A DNA stretch of 52,247 nt from an uncultured Romboutsia sp. (GCA_937880075.1 CALFLM010000046.1:1-52247), one strand, 5' to 3'; numbered from the stretch's first letter, positions 1-9,050 are shown. Made by a program: numbers and translations. The notes: generated by a model from the letters alone, not told the origin.

Positions 1-2
1 TA

Positions 3-218
3 ATAAAAGAAGGAACAGGAATTGGTCTATCCTTGGTTAAATCACTTGTAAAATTACACGGTGGTGAAGTAACTGTAGATAGTGAAATAGGAAAATGGAC
101 TGAATTTAATATAAAAATACCTAATAGAACATCTATAAAAGAATCAATCGATACATATGAGAAAGATTTAGATAGAGTAGAAAAAATAAGAATAGAGTTT
201 TCTGATATATATGCCTAG
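3..218 (+). CDS. Sensor histidine kinase, C-terminal fragment
   Basis: The reading frame is open from the window edge, so only the last 71 or so residues are present and the true start lies upstream. It begins IKEGTGIGLSLVKSLVKLHG, the G2 box and following helix of a GHKL-type ATPase domain (HATPase_c). It continues with the GGEVTVDSEIGKWTEF strand pair that closes this domain in sensor kinases. About 30 charged residues follow as a tail. By family, the protein would autophosphorylate on an upstream histidine and pass the phosphate to a response regulator. Neither the sensor part nor a regulator gene is visible here, so the stimulus cannot be stated. Family is well supported; subfamily is unknown. 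Confidence 0.85.
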   Translation: MKEGTGIGLSLVKSLVKLHGGEVTVDSEIGKWTEFNIKIPNRTSIKESIDTYEKDLDRVEKIRIEFSDIYA

Positions 219-287
219 GATATTAGAATAAAAATATATAAATAAACATATATATTTATATATTTTAATATCAAAGGGGCGATAAGA

Positions 288-494
288 TTGAAAAGACGAT
301 TTGAAAGAATAAGTAAAATATGTAAAGACTTATCAGAAGAAGCATTTAAATCTTATGCTGGAAAAAGAGATTATAAGAGGGCTTTAGAAATTTATAGTTT
401 ACTTGCAACAAGTGATTGTGTTCCAAGTGATATATCTAATTTTTCAAAAAATATGTTAGGAAGATTAAATAAAAAGATAGAAGAAAATACCTAA
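288..494 (+). CDS. Small charged protein of unknown function
   Basis: This encodes 68 residues from a TTG start preceded by AAAGGGG about 8 bases upstream, which decides the start. The product is rich in Lys/Arg and predicted helical (KRRFERISKICKDLSEEAFK), with no signal peptide or membrane segment. The middle, YKRALEIYSLLATSD, resembles a single TPR-like helix pair, but that is weak. It lies 69 bases after the histidine kinase gene on the same strand and could be co-transcribed with it. The bidirectional terminator at 551-592 closes the unit. I do not recognise the family. Confidence 0.6.
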   Translation: MKRRFERISKICKDLSEEAFKSYAGKRDYKRALEIYSLLATSDCVPSDISNFSKNMLGRLNKKIEENT

Positions 495-550
495 GAATTT
501 ATAATAAAAGTAACTAATGAAGATAAATTTTAATATTGATTATTTATAAA

Positions 551-592
551 TATAGCTTAGACTAAAATTTATATATTTTAGCCTAAGCTATA
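551..592. terminator. Bidirectional terminator
   Basis: An inverted repeat pairs TATAGCTTAG (551-560) with CTAAGCTATA (583-592), extended by CTAAAA/TTTTAG inside. It sits between the convergent gene ends at 494 and 600. Confidence 0.75.
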
Positions 593-599
593 TTATTAA

Positions 600-935
600 T
601 TATTTTGCTAACTTTAAATATCCACTAGGATGAAAGAAGTATATATTTGAAGTTTGCTTATCTACAAAATATCCTATGTCAGTATCTACATTTGGTAAAA
701 AAACATATCCTTGAAGGTTTTTAGATTTTAGATACTCAAATTCATTTGCATCCCCTTGATATATATAATCGACCTTATCATTATATTTTATAAGAAGTTC
801 CTTAGCTTGTTCTACAGTTAATTCAGTTTGTTGATGTATTTTATTAGTATCATTTGCATAGGTTAGTTTTTTTATTGGATTTATAAAGAATAAAGAACTA
901 GATAAAATACATAAAACTATAATCAATTTTTTCAT
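600..935 (-). CDS. Small secreted protein of unknown function
   Basis: This encodes 111 residues from an ATG with GGTGA 6-7 bases upstream. The N-terminus MKKLIIVLCILSSSLFFINP is a Sec signal peptide with no lipobox Cys, so the mature protein is probably secreted or wall-associated. The mature part starts near residue 25 and holds a short acidic helix (ELTVEQAKELLIKYNDKVDY). An aromatic-rich end follows (GYFVDKQTSNIYFFHPSGY) that looks like a small beta domain; similar endings occur in PepSY-like or other small exported clostridial proteins. No catalytic motif is visible. It stands alone on the minus strand. Function unknown. Confidence 0.65.
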   Translation of the reverse strand: MKKLIIVLCILSSSLFFINPIKKLTYANDTNKIHQQTELTVEQAKELLIKYNDKVDYIYQGDANEFEYLKSKNLQGYVFLPNVDTDIGYFVDKQTSNIYFFHPSGYLKLAK

Positions 936-1094
936 ATAATCACCAACTTTTATAATTTAGTATATATATATTTTATTAACATTAATATAAATAGATATAC
1001 CATATGTATTTATATTTTTTTAGAAATTTATGTAACAGAAGATAAAGATAGTATCAAATTGTTGGTTATATGAAGTGTTTTGTATACACATTTT

Positions 1095-1120
1095 TTAAGT
1101 CAAGCGAATTTTTTATAATT
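1095..1120 (+). repeat. Dispersed AGCGAATTTT element, copy 1
   Basis: TTAAGTCAAGCGAATTTTTT followed by ATAA. Related copies lie at 21891-21917 and 22940-22962, also between genes. The function is not apparent; the element may be a remnant of a longer interspersed repeat. Confidence 0.5.
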
Positions 1121-1152
1121 ATAGATTTTGTAATTAAAAAATAATAAATATT

Positions 1153-1207
1153 AAAAAAAGGAACAAACTCAGATAATAAAATCATATATTAAAAGAGATT
1201 GTTCCTT
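1153..1207 (-). terminator. Terminator of the AI-2E family gene
   Basis: Read on the minus strand, AAGGAACAATCTC (1207-1195) pairs with GAGTTTGTTCCTT (1170-1158), with one mismatch and a long loop. A run of seven T follows. It lies 10 bases past the stop codon of the gene ending at 1218. Confidence 0.75.
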
Positions 1208-1217
1208 ATAATTTTAA

Positions 1218-2306
1218 TTATTTAATATCTTTATATTTAAATTCTACAAATTTAACTATATACATTTTTATAACACCTATTGCAGGCACAGATAAAATCA
1301 TACCTGGAATTCCAAAGAATCCTCCACCTACGGTAACAGCCAGTATAGTTAAAAATGGACTAAGACCAAGCTGACCGCCAACTATTTTAGGTTCTATAAC
1401 TGCAACTTCTATTTGTTGAACTAGTAATAAGTATATAAGAGATAAAATAGCTATAGTTGGATTGTAAAATAAGTTTATTAAAACAACAGGAGCCATTCCG
1501 ATAACAGGACCAAAATAAGGGATTAAGTTCATAAATCCTATTAATATCCCAAAAAGTAATGCATACTGAGATTTTATAAAATAAAGTCCAACACCAGATA
1601 AAACCCCTACTATAAATGAATCAAGTATTTTACCTGAAAAATATTTACCTATATTAGAATTTAAAGTAGAACATAACTCTAAAGTAAAGTTTCCATATTT
1701 TTTACCAAATATAACGTAGATAGTTTTTTTAGTAAATAATAGGAACTCTTCTTTTTCAAGAAGTATATAAAAACATATTATAAAGGCTAATACAAATTGA
1801 ACTATAAATTTACCAACTGAAAATGTAGTATTAAATATTTGACCTAAGTATCCTGCAAATAAAGTACTTAATTGAGGCAGTGCTGCCATAATATTATCTC
1901 CTATATCTTTTAAGGTTTTAGGATCTACATTTTTTAAGCTTTTTCCAAGTTCTATAAAAAACACTTGAGTTTTACTCATATATGAAGGTATTTGATTTGC
2001 TATATCAATTATGCTATTTATAATAACTGGTGCAGTAAAAACTATAGATGCAACTATTAATATTAGTAACATACCATATGTAAATAAAAGTGATTGTATC
2101 CTTTTAAATTTTAGTTTTTTTTCTAGAAAAACTACTATAGGATTAAATACATAGGCTAAAATAAAAGCTATTACAAATGGTGTTAAAAGGGATAAAAGTA
2201 AATTGATTATATCAAAGAAGTATTGATAGTTATCAATAAATTTAATTAATACATATGATACAACTACAGTGAGAACTATATTTAAGTAAAATTTTTTTTC
2301 TTTCAA
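1218..2306 (-). CDS. AI-2E family transporter (PF01594)
   Basis: This encodes 362 residues from a TTG start with AAAGGATG upstream. The hydrophobic profile suits a seven- to eight-helix membrane protein: paired N-terminal helices (about 8-60), a soluble loop around 85-150, then further helices to the end. The C-terminal half carries the family signature, including GFMNLIPYFGPVIGMAP and EPKIVGGQLGLSPFLTILAV. Members range from the AI-2 exporter TqsA to Na+/H+ antiporters and sporulation-linked YtvI-like proteins, so the family name does not establish AI-2 export. It stands alone, with its own terminator, and is divergent from cspBA. The substrate cannot be assigned from sequence. Confidence 0.85.
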   Translation of the reverse strand: MKEKKFYLNIVLTVVVSYVLIKFIDNYQYFFDIINLLLSLLTPFVIAFILAYVFNPIVVFLEKKLKFKRIQSLLFTYGMLLILIVASIVFTAPVIINSIIDIANQIPSYMSKTQVFFIELGKSLKNVDPKTLKDIGDNIMAALPQLSTLFAGYLGQIFNTTFSVGKFIVQFVLAFIICFYILLEKEEFLLFTKKTIYVIFGKKYGNFTLELCSTLNSNIGKYFSGKILDSFIVGVLSGVGLYFIKSQYALLFGILIGFMNLIPYFGPVIGMAPVVLINLFYNPTIAILSLIYLLLVQQIEVAVIEPKIVGGQLGLSPFLTILAVTVGGGFFGIPGMILSVPAIGVIKMYIVKFVEFKYKDIK

Positions 2307-2431
2307 AATAACACATCCTTTAATAATAAATTTTAAAATTTAACTAATATATGTATTATACAATAAAACTATTATTAATACATATATAAATATAGTAAAA
2401 TATTTTTACTATATTTATGGGGGTGAAAAAT

Positions 2432-5400
2432 TTGGACTATGAAGTAATAGTTAAATATAATGGAGACATAACATTTTTGGAACAGGAATTAGGTGTATCT
2501 GTAGAACTTCTTGGATACAATTACGCAATAATAATTGCTGATAACCCGCAAAAGATTGATAACTTATTAAATTATACTCAGATAGAATATATAGAAAAAC
2601 CATTCATATTAGAAACACAAGATACTCAAAGTTTCTCTAGTACAGGAATAACATCATTTAAAGAACGTACAAAATTAACTGGAAAAGGAACATTATTAGG
2701 TCTTATAGACTCTGGAATAGATTACAATATACCTATATTCAAAGATAAAGATGGTAAATCTAAAATACTTTACTATTGGGATCAATCTATTGACGGCAAT
2801 CCACCAGATGGATTTAAAGAAGGAACGCTATACACTAATGAAGATATAAATAAAGCTATAAACGGAGAAATACAAATTCCAATATCAGCAACTAGTACTC
2901 ATGGAACTCACACAGCAGGTATTGCTTGTGGAATAGCAAATGAAGCTGATATGATAGTTGTAAGGGTAGGAAGAAGACAGACAGATACATTCTCTAAGAG
3001 TACTGAATTTATGAGAGCTATAAAATTTGTTTTAGATAGAGCATTGGAATTACAAAGACCAATTGCTATAAATATAAGCTACGGAAGTAATGAAGGATCT
3101 CATAGAGGAGAGTCTCTATTTGAACAATATATAGATCAAATGTGCTCATTTTGGAAAAACAATATAGTTGTTGCAGCTGGTAATAATGCAACAAAAGCAG
3201 GGCATAAGAGAATTAATATAAAAAATGATGAAAATAAGAATACTTTAGTTGAAATGGAAGTTGGCCAAAATGAGAAAATACTTAATATAAATATATGGCC
3301 ATCATTTGTAGATAATTTTAATCTATATTTAGTTAGTCCAACAGGTAAAAGTACTCAGCCTATATCACAAGATTCAGGCCTGATAAAAAACATTATTGGA
3401 AATACTAGGATAAATGGAGTTTTTTATCCTATAGCTCCATATTCATTAAGTAGAAGAATAACTATTGAACTAAAATCAGATACTGAAATAATTCCAGGAA
3501 TATGGACTCTATTATTCACTCCTATTAAAGTAGTAGATGGGAATGTAGATATATATTTACCCACATCAGAAGGGATAACAATAGATACAAGATTTTTAGA
3601 GCCGAGTAAGGTTCTTACTGTAACAGTTCCGGGTACTGCTAGTAAAGTTATAACTGTTGGGAGTTTTAATTCTAGAACAGATGTAGTTTCAACATTCTCA
3701 GGAGAAGGTGATGTAGATGGTGGAATAATTAAGCCAGATTTATTAGCTCCTGGAGAAGAGATAGTTTCATATTTACCTGGTGGATCAACAGGAGCGCTTA
3801 CAGGAACTAGTATGGCAACCCCACATGTAACAGGAGTATGTTCTTTATTAATGCAGTGGGGGATTGTAGAAGGGTACGACCTATTTTTATATTCTCAAAA
3901 AGTCAAATCAGTGCTTATAGAATATGCAAGAAGAAATCCGCAAGACACGTATCCAAATAATTCTAGAGGGTATGGATTTTTAGATTTGTCTAGATTAAAT
4001 TTATTGAGCATATCTCAAAATAACCAAGACTATGGACTTTATCGAAGTAAGAAAAAAATAAAAAAAAAGAAAAATTTAAGGCAAGAAAATTTTATTCCAA
4101 TAATAGCGGTATTATTTGAGAATCAACAGTTTGAGGAAGATTTAAAAAAGTTAAATATTAATTATAAATTAGAAAAATTTTCTGATGATTTTGCAGTTTT
4201 ATATATTCCATCTAATGATATACAAATAGCAGGAAAGATAGCAAATATATTATCAGCTCAAAGGATAGAGCCTATTATTAGATTAGCTTCTCTATCTCAA
4301 ATAAGCCAAGGAACAACTGGTGGAGTTGTTGGAAATGAAATTATAGGAGCTAATTTTTTTAAAGAAAATCCAAATATAAATGTTACAGGAAAAGGTGTTA
4401 TTATTGGTATTGCTGATTCTGGAATAGACTATTTACATCCAGATTTTATATATCCAGATGGAACATCAAAAATACTTTATTTATGGGATCAAACCAAAGA
4501 AGGCAAACCACCAAATGGATATTATATTGGCACTGAGTATACTAATGAAGATATCAATAAGGCAATAAGAGAAAAAGATTCTACACTATCTATAGATGAA
4601 GAAGGTAGTGGAACAATGCTAAGCGGAATATGTGCAGGACTTGGAAATCTAAATCCTGAGTATGCAGGAGTTGCAAGTGAAGCATCATTAATTGTAATTA
4701 AATTAAAAAAATATGATGGTAATTACACAAATGCTTCATTATATGCAGCAGCAGAATATACAGGAAGAAAGGCACAAGAGCTTAATATGCCTATGGTATT
4801 TAACATATCATATGGAAGTAATGAATCAGTTGCAATAACTACATTAACTTTAAGAAATACATTATTCTTTGAAAGAGGTGTTTGTGTAGTTGCAGGAGTA
4901 GGGAATGAAGGTAATACACAAACTCACACATCAGGAGTTGTAGAATTTAATAGCAGTGAAGAATATATAGAACTAGAATTATCAGAGGATGATCCAAATG
5001 TACAAGTCCAAGTATGGATGGATAGACCAGATAGGGTAAATTGTGAAGTTATATCCCCAACAGGAGAGAGTAGCAAGTTATTGCAAGTATCTTCCTATGC
5101 TTTATTAACTGGAGTATATGACTTTGAGCAAACTGAATACCTTATAGAAACTAATTATCCAACAACTTTTACTGGTCAACAGCAAATTATTATAAATTTA
5201 AAAAATGCTAAAAAAGGTATTTGGAAGATTAAACTTATAGGTGTTGATATAAATAGTGGCATATACAATGCATATCTATCAAATAGAGTATTTTTAAAAC
5301 CAGGAACTAGGTTTAGGGAAAGTAACCCAGAAAAAACTATAAACTACCCTGCAACATATGAAGATATTATTAGTGTAGGGGCATATGATACTATAAATGA

Positions 5401-5737
5401 TAGTATATGGCCAACTTCATCTAGAGGTCCAACTATAGATTATATACAAGCGCCTGATATAGTAGCTCCTGGAGTGAATATAGTAGCACCTTATCCAGGT
5501 GAAAAGTATGCAAGAATAAGTGGTACAGCACCAGCTGCTGCATATGTAACTGGTTCACTTGCCTTATTTCTTCAGTATGTGCTAGTTGAAAATAGATATC
5601 CTAAAAAAGCTTTTACTCAAGCGATGGTAACTTATTTAAAAGCTGGTGCAGTTAGAGCTGATAATATATCTTATCCTAATAGTACGCTAGGATATGGATT
5701 ATTAAATATAAGAAGTGTATTTGAACAATTAAAATAG
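2432..5737 (+). CDS. cspBA: Germination serine protease fusion CspBA
   Basis: This is a two-domain subtilisin-like (S8) spore protein. In the Clostridioides model, CspB cleaves pro-SleC to the active cortex hydrolase, and the CspA part is needed for CspC incorporation and co-germinant sensing. I chose TTG at 2432 because GGGGGTGA lies just before it; the in-frame ATG at 2417 has no ribosome-binding site. In numbering from 2432, CspB has a prodomain (about 1-65) and a full triad: Asp93 (GLIDSGID), His157 (THGTHTAG), Ser460 (GTSMATPH). A Lys-rich linker (about 538-550) leads to CspA with its own prodomain. CspA keeps an Asp (IADSGID), but the catalytic His site is Ser (SGTMLSG) and the Ser site is Ala (GTAPAAAY), so it should be inactive. 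The cspC gene follows after 16 bases. The A-rich tract in the linker is noted under findings. Confidence 0.95.
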   Translation: MDYEVIVKYNGDITFLEQELGVSVELLGYNYAIIIADNPQKIDNLLNYTQIEYIEKPFILETQDTQSFSSTGITSFKERTKLTGKGTLLGLIDSGIDYNIPIFKDKDGKSKILYYWDQSIDGNPPDGFKEGTLYTNEDINKAINGEIQIPISATSTHGTHTAGIACGIANEADMIVVRVGRRQTDTFSKSTEFMRAIKFVLDRALELQRPIAINISYGSNEGSHRGESLFEQYIDQMCSFWKNNIVVAAGNNATKAGHKRINIKNDENKNTLVEMEVGQNEKILNINIWPSFVDNFNLYLVSPTGKSTQPISQDSGLIKNIIGNTRINGVFYPIAPYSLSRRITIELKSDTEIIPGIWTLLFTPIKVVDGNVDIYLPTSEGITIDTRFLEPSKVLTVTVPGTASKVITVGSFNSRTDVVSTFSGEGDVDGGIIKPDLLAPGEEIVSYLPGGSTGALTGTSMATPHVTGVCSLLMQWGIVEGYDLFLYSQKVKSVLIEYARRNPQDTYPNNSRGYGFLDLSRLNLLSISQNNQDYGLYRSKKKIKKKKNLRQENFIPIIAVLFENQQFEEDLKKLNINYKLEKFSDDFAVLYIPSNDIQIAGKIANILSAQRIEPIIRLASLSQISQGTTGGVVGNEIIGANFFKENPNINVTGKGVIIGIADSGIDYLHPDFIYPDGTSKILYLWDQTKEGKPPNGYYIGTEYTNEDINKAIREKDSTLSIDEEGSGTMLSGICAGLGNLNPEYAGVASEASLIVIKLKKYDGNYTNASLYAAAEYTGRKAQELNMPMVFNISYGSNESVAITTLTLRNTLFFERGVCVVAGVGNEGNTQTHTSGVVEFNSSEEYIELELSEDDPNVQVQVWMDRPDRVNCEVISPTGESSKLLQVSSYALLTGVYDFEQTEYLIETNYPTTFTGQQQIIINLKNAKKGIWKIKLIGVDINSGIYNAYLSNRVFLKPGTRFRESNPEKTINYPATYEDIISVGAYDTINDSIWPTSSRGPTIDYIQAPDIVAPGVNIVAPYPGEKYARISGTAPAAAYVTGSLALFLQYVLVENRYPKKAFTQAMVTYLKAGAVRADNISYPNSTLGYGLLNIRSVFEQLK
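4052..4074 (+). other. A7-T-A9-G-A5 tract at the CspB-CspA junction
   Basis: Seven A (4052-4058), T, nine A (4060-4068), G and five A encode the Lys-rich linker between the protease and pseudoprotease domains. Loss of one A in the A9 run brings a TAA within six codons. Gain of one A brings a TGA about 20 codons later. Either change would end the protein just after CspB. Confidence 0.6.
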
Positions 5738-5753
5738 AGGAGATATAGAGTAT

Positions 5754-7439
5754 ATGGAAAAATCCTATATTATAATATACAATACATCTGTTGATCGGTT
5801 AGAAGAAGATTTTAAAAATAATAACATTACTAGATATATTATATTAAATAATGTAATGGCATCTGTTTATGTAGATGATTCTTTCGATGAAGATATATTA
5901 AATAGGATAGATAGTATAACTTGGTGGGAAAGATCAGGTGTGATGAGTTCATTAATAGAACTAACAAATAATTTACAAAATGGAGAAACTGTAAGAACAG
6001 CCGCAGGTACTGAATATATATATAAAAATCCATATATAACACCAACAGGAACAGACATTATTATTGTAATAATAGACTCTGGAATAAATTATCTACATCC
6101 AGATTTTATAAAGTCAGATAATACTACAAAGATTATATCTATATGGGATCAAGAGAGTACTTTAAAGCCACCACCTAAAGGGTATTTATTTGGAAGTGAA
6201 TTTACTAGAGATGAAATAAATGAATATATAAAAAGAAATGATTCTAGCCTAAGTGTAGACAATATTGGAACTGGAACTATAGCAGCTGGGATTGCTGCAG
6301 GCTTAGGTCATGGAAATTCTAGTTATGATGGTGTTGCTGTAGATGCTGAGTTAGTAGTAATAAAATTAAAATCTTACAAAGATACATTTTCTAAAGGGAA
6401 AATAAACTATGAGGAATCTGACTTTTTAGCAGCTATAAAATATGCTTTGGAAGTAGGTAATAGAGAAAATAAACGTATGGTAATAAACTTAACAGTAGGA
6501 TCTAAATCAAGAGCATCTATAGAAGTGTCTATGATAGATTCTTTTGATGAATTATCAAGATCTGGAATAGTATTAGTTAGTGGAGCTGGAAATGAAGGCA
6601 ATACAGATATACATTATAGTGGTAATATACAGATGTTTGATAAAAGTCAAGATATAGTAATTCAAGTTGGAGACCAACTTAATTTAGATATAACTCTTTC
6701 TCCAATAGGCCCTGATAAAATAGGAGCAGCTATAATATCTCCTGGAGGAGAAATGAGCTATATTATAAATTATACGCCAGAGCCATTTGTATATAGAGGA
6801 AGATTTAATTTAGAAGACACATCCTATGAAATGAGATATGAATATCCATGGATAAAGTCTGGAAATGAAGAGCTGGTTATAAGTCTTAAAAATATAAAGC
6901 CTGGGGTATGGACTTTAAGAATATTTCCAGAATTTATAATAAATGGAAACTATAGTGTTTATTTACCTAATAAAAACTTAATTTCTCCACAAACCAGATT
7001 TACAGATTCATCATCAGAAGCTACAATTACATTATTTGGAATTATAAAAAAAGCAATAACTATAGGTGCTTATAATGATAGAACTGATAGTATATGGATA
7101 GGTTCATCAAAAGGTCCTGTAGTAAAAAGACCAATAAAACCAGACATAGTAGCACCAGGTGTTGATATAATAGGTCCATATCAAAATGATTCTTATAATA
7201 CAGCGACAGGAACAGGAGTAAGTTCATCAATTGTAACAGGTGTTGTAGCAATAATGATGAGCTATATAATTTCACAAGAAGAAGAAAGTCGAAATCTTTT
7301 ATTTACAGAACCTCTAAAAACTTTTTTAATGTTAGGTGCAACTAGAAAAGATATATATACTTATCCTAATATGGCACAAGGATATGGAATATTAAATCTA
7401 AGAGATACATTAATAGCAATTTCAAATAACATAGAATAA
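5754..7439 (+). CDS. cspC: Germination pseudoprotease CspC
   Basis: This encodes a 561-residue subtilisin-like protein, ATG preceded by AGGAGATA. In Clostridioides, CspC is a spore protein without protease activity, proposed to take part in bile-salt (germinant) sensing and to regulate CspB. Here a prodomain-like segment (about 1-70) precedes the S8 fold. The Asp is kept at 108 (IIDSGINY), but the His position is Thr173 (GTGTIAAG) and the Ser position is Gly488 (GTGVSSSI). Loss of two triad residues, with Thr and Gly at these sites, is what I recall for the Clostridioides protein. The gene follows cspBA closely and precedes a small DUF3787-like gene, consistent with one late-sporulation operon. 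I see no clear sporulation sigma-factor promoter, so regulation is inferred from the family. Confidence 0.93.
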   Translation: MEKSYIIIYNTSVDRLEEDFKNNNITRYIILNNVMASVYVDDSFDEDILNRIDSITWWERSGVMSSLIELTNNLQNGETVRTAAGTEYIYKNPYITPTGTDIIIVIIDSGINYLHPDFIKSDNTTKIISIWDQESTLKPPPKGYLFGSEFTRDEINEYIKRNDSSLSVDNIGTGTIAAGIAAGLGHGNSSYDGVAVDAELVVIKLKSYKDTFSKGKINYEESDFLAAIKYALEVGNRENKRMVINLTVGSKSRASIEVSMIDSFDELSRSGIVLVSGAGNEGNTDIHYSGNIQMFDKSQDIVIQVGDQLNLDITLSPIGPDKIGAAIISPGGEMSYIINYTPEPFVYRGRFNLEDTSYEMRYEYPWIKSGNEELVISLKNIKPGVWTLRIFPEFIINGNYSVYLPNKNLISPQTRFTDSSSEATITLFGIIKKAITIGAYNDRTDSIWIGSSKGPVVKRPIKPDIVAPGVDIIGPYQNDSYNTATGTGVSSSIVTGVVAIMMSYIISQEEESRNLLFTEPLKTFLMLGATRKDIYTYPNMAQGYGILNLRDTLIAISNNIE

Positions 7440-7500
7440 TTGGTATTTAAAAATAAATAATGGTTAAAAATAATATAAACAAAAGAAAGAGGTGAAGATT

Positions 7501-7695
7501 TTGCAAAGTAAAAAAACACAACCTTTAAGTGGTGAAGGTAATAACAGATTAACAAAACATAGACCAACTAATAGTGAAGGTACAGCAGCTTGGGCTGATA
7601 TAGATCAGTTAAAGCCTGAAAGTAAAGTATCTATCCCTTCTCTTAGTAATGTAAAAGAAGCTAAGGACTGGGTTGATAATGGTAGTAGATTATAA
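7501..7695 (+). CDS. Small DUF3787-like protein after cspC
   Basis: This encodes about 64 residues. TTG at 7501 is preferred because AAAGAGGTGA sits 6 bases before it; GTG at 7492 lies inside that ribosome-binding site. The sequence is soluble and polar, with no signal peptide. The core TAAWADIDQLKPESKV, then VKEAKDWVDNGSRL, matches my memory of DUF3787, a clostridial family of short proteins with a conserved AAW motif and no known function. The gene begins 61 bases after cspC with no terminator between, and a strong terminator follows, so it is probably the last gene of the csp operon. A spore or germination role is inference from position. Family call moderate, gene call strong. Confidence 0.8.
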   Translation: MQSKKTQPLSGEGNNRLTKHRPTNSEGTAAWADIDQLKPESKVSIPSLSNVKEAKDWVDNGSRL

Positions 7696-7699
7696 AAAT

Positions 7700-7725
7700 A
7701 AAAAGGTGTCAATTGACACCTTTTT
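7700..7725. terminator. Bidirectional terminator, csp operon / MFS gene
   Basis: A perfect palindrome built on AAAAAGGTGTCAA and its complement, with A- and T-runs on both sides. It serves the convergent genes ending at 7695 and 7737. Confidence 0.9.
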
Positions 7726-7736
7726 ATTTTTATATA

Positions 7737-9050
7737 TTATATAGCTTCTTTCATAGAATTAACTTTTAAATCTTCAATTCTTTTTTTATTTAATTTAGCC
7801 ATACCTATAGATGCAACTATAAGTGAAGCGTAACATACACCTATAAATACTAATATTGTAGTCCATGCAACGCTGTATCCAGCTTTATCAACTAATAAAG
7901 CAAATACTGATGAACCAGCAGCAAATCCTACTGCAAAGAAGATTTGAACTACACCAAGTATAGCTCCAAATTCTTTTTTACCGAAGAATGAACCTGTAAG
8001 TAGAGAAGGTCCCATCATGTAAGCAAATACTGATAACCCCTTTAAAGTTGCAAATACTATAGCTAACATTGGCATTTGACCTGCAAACATTAAAGCTAAA
8101 CAAGATGTAGAAGCTAAAATTGCTGCAACAATAAGCCCTTTAGTTACACCTAATTTATCAAATATTATACCTCCGAATAAGTTTCCACCTAAAGAACATA
8201 ATGCAAATACAGAACCAACATTACCAACTATTTTCGGATCAAGGTTTAAGTGTAATTTTAAGTATGCAGGATATTGAACAGCTAGAGCTGAAACATACAT
8301 ACCTAGGAAGAATAATCCTAAAGCAAATATCCAGAAGAACTTAAGGTTTTTAGCTTCTTTAAATGTATATCCCCAGTCAACTGAAGTTGAATCACTAGAA
8401 GATTCATTATTTGATTCTTCTTTTTTCTTACCTTTAACTATTTCAAAATCACCCTTAGGCATTCTTAAGAATAATAATGTTATAGGCACACCAACAGCTA
8501 ATGAAAGTATTCCAAACATTAAGTATGATTTTGATGCACCATTAGCAGCTAATGAATAAGCTGTCATTTGTTGAAGGAATATATTACCTATAGATCCTCC
8601 TGCAAATGCAAGACCCATAGCTTTACCTTTAGATAATTCATCAAACCATCCGTTTATTAAAAGAGGAACACCTATTGAAGATATAGCCGCAGTACCTACT
8701 TGAACTATACCAGCAACAATGTAGAATTGCCATAATTCTTGGCACATAGAGAATGCTAAGAATCCTCCACCAGAAAGTATTGTTCCTAATAAATACATTG
8801 TTTTCGCATTTATTTTGTTGAACATCATACCTATAAATGGAGATGCAACTGCAGACACTACAGTACCTAAAGTAAATATTAGAGAGAAGCCTGCAAGTGT
8901 AAACCCTTTTTCTTCAACAACGTAACTTACAAATTGTGGTTGTATGTTTGAAGCAACTCCAAATGGAATAGCTTGTATAAGCATACATGCTACAACTATA
9001 AGCCAACCTGTTGCAAATTTCTTGCTTTTATTTTGGTTTAAAGCGTTCAT
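7737..9050 (-). CDS. MFS transporter, oxalate/formate antiporter-like (OFA)
   Basis: This encodes 437 residues, ATG with AAAGGAGAAA upstream, and about twelve membrane helices in two halves. A cytoplasmic loop rich in Lys, Glu and Ser separates them near residues 205-228 (KGKKKEESNNESSS). The first helices (GWLIVVACMLIQAIPFGVAS) and the segment GFTLAGFSLIFTLGTVVSAV resemble the OFA group of the major facilitator superfamily. That group carries small carboxylates such as oxalate, formate or lactate. The gene is divergent from an XRE-type regulator across a 358-base gap with direct repeats, which suggests but does not show control by it. The substrate is not predictable; a monocarboxylate is the first guess. 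Confidence 0.8.
   Translation of the reverse strand: MNALNQNKSKKFATGWLIVVACMLIQAIPFGVASNIQPQFVSYVVEEKGFTLAGFSLIFTLGTVVSAVASPFIGMMFNKINAKTMYLLGTILSGGGFLAFSMCQELWQFYIVAGIVQVGTAAISSIGVPLLINGWFDELSKGKAMGLAFAGGSIGNIFLQQMTAYSLAANGASKSYLMFGILSLAVGVPITLLFLRMPKGDFEIVKGKKKEESNNESSSDSTSVDWGYTFKEAKNLKFFWIFALGLFFLGMYVSALAVQYPAYLKLHLNLDPKIVGNVGSVFALCSLGGNLFGGIIFDKLGVTKGLIVAAILASTSCLALMFAGQMPMLAIVFATLKGLSVFAYMMGPSLLTGSFFGKKEFGAILGVVQIFFAVGFAAGSSVFALLVDKAGYSVAWTTILVFIGVCYASLIVASIGMAKLNKKRIEDLKVNSMKEAI

Noticed and set aside
2357..2364. TATACAAT as a sigma-E -10 box for cspBA
   Set aside because: It is close to CATACAAT, but no suitable -35 element lies at the right distance, and such strings are frequent in this AT-rich DNA.
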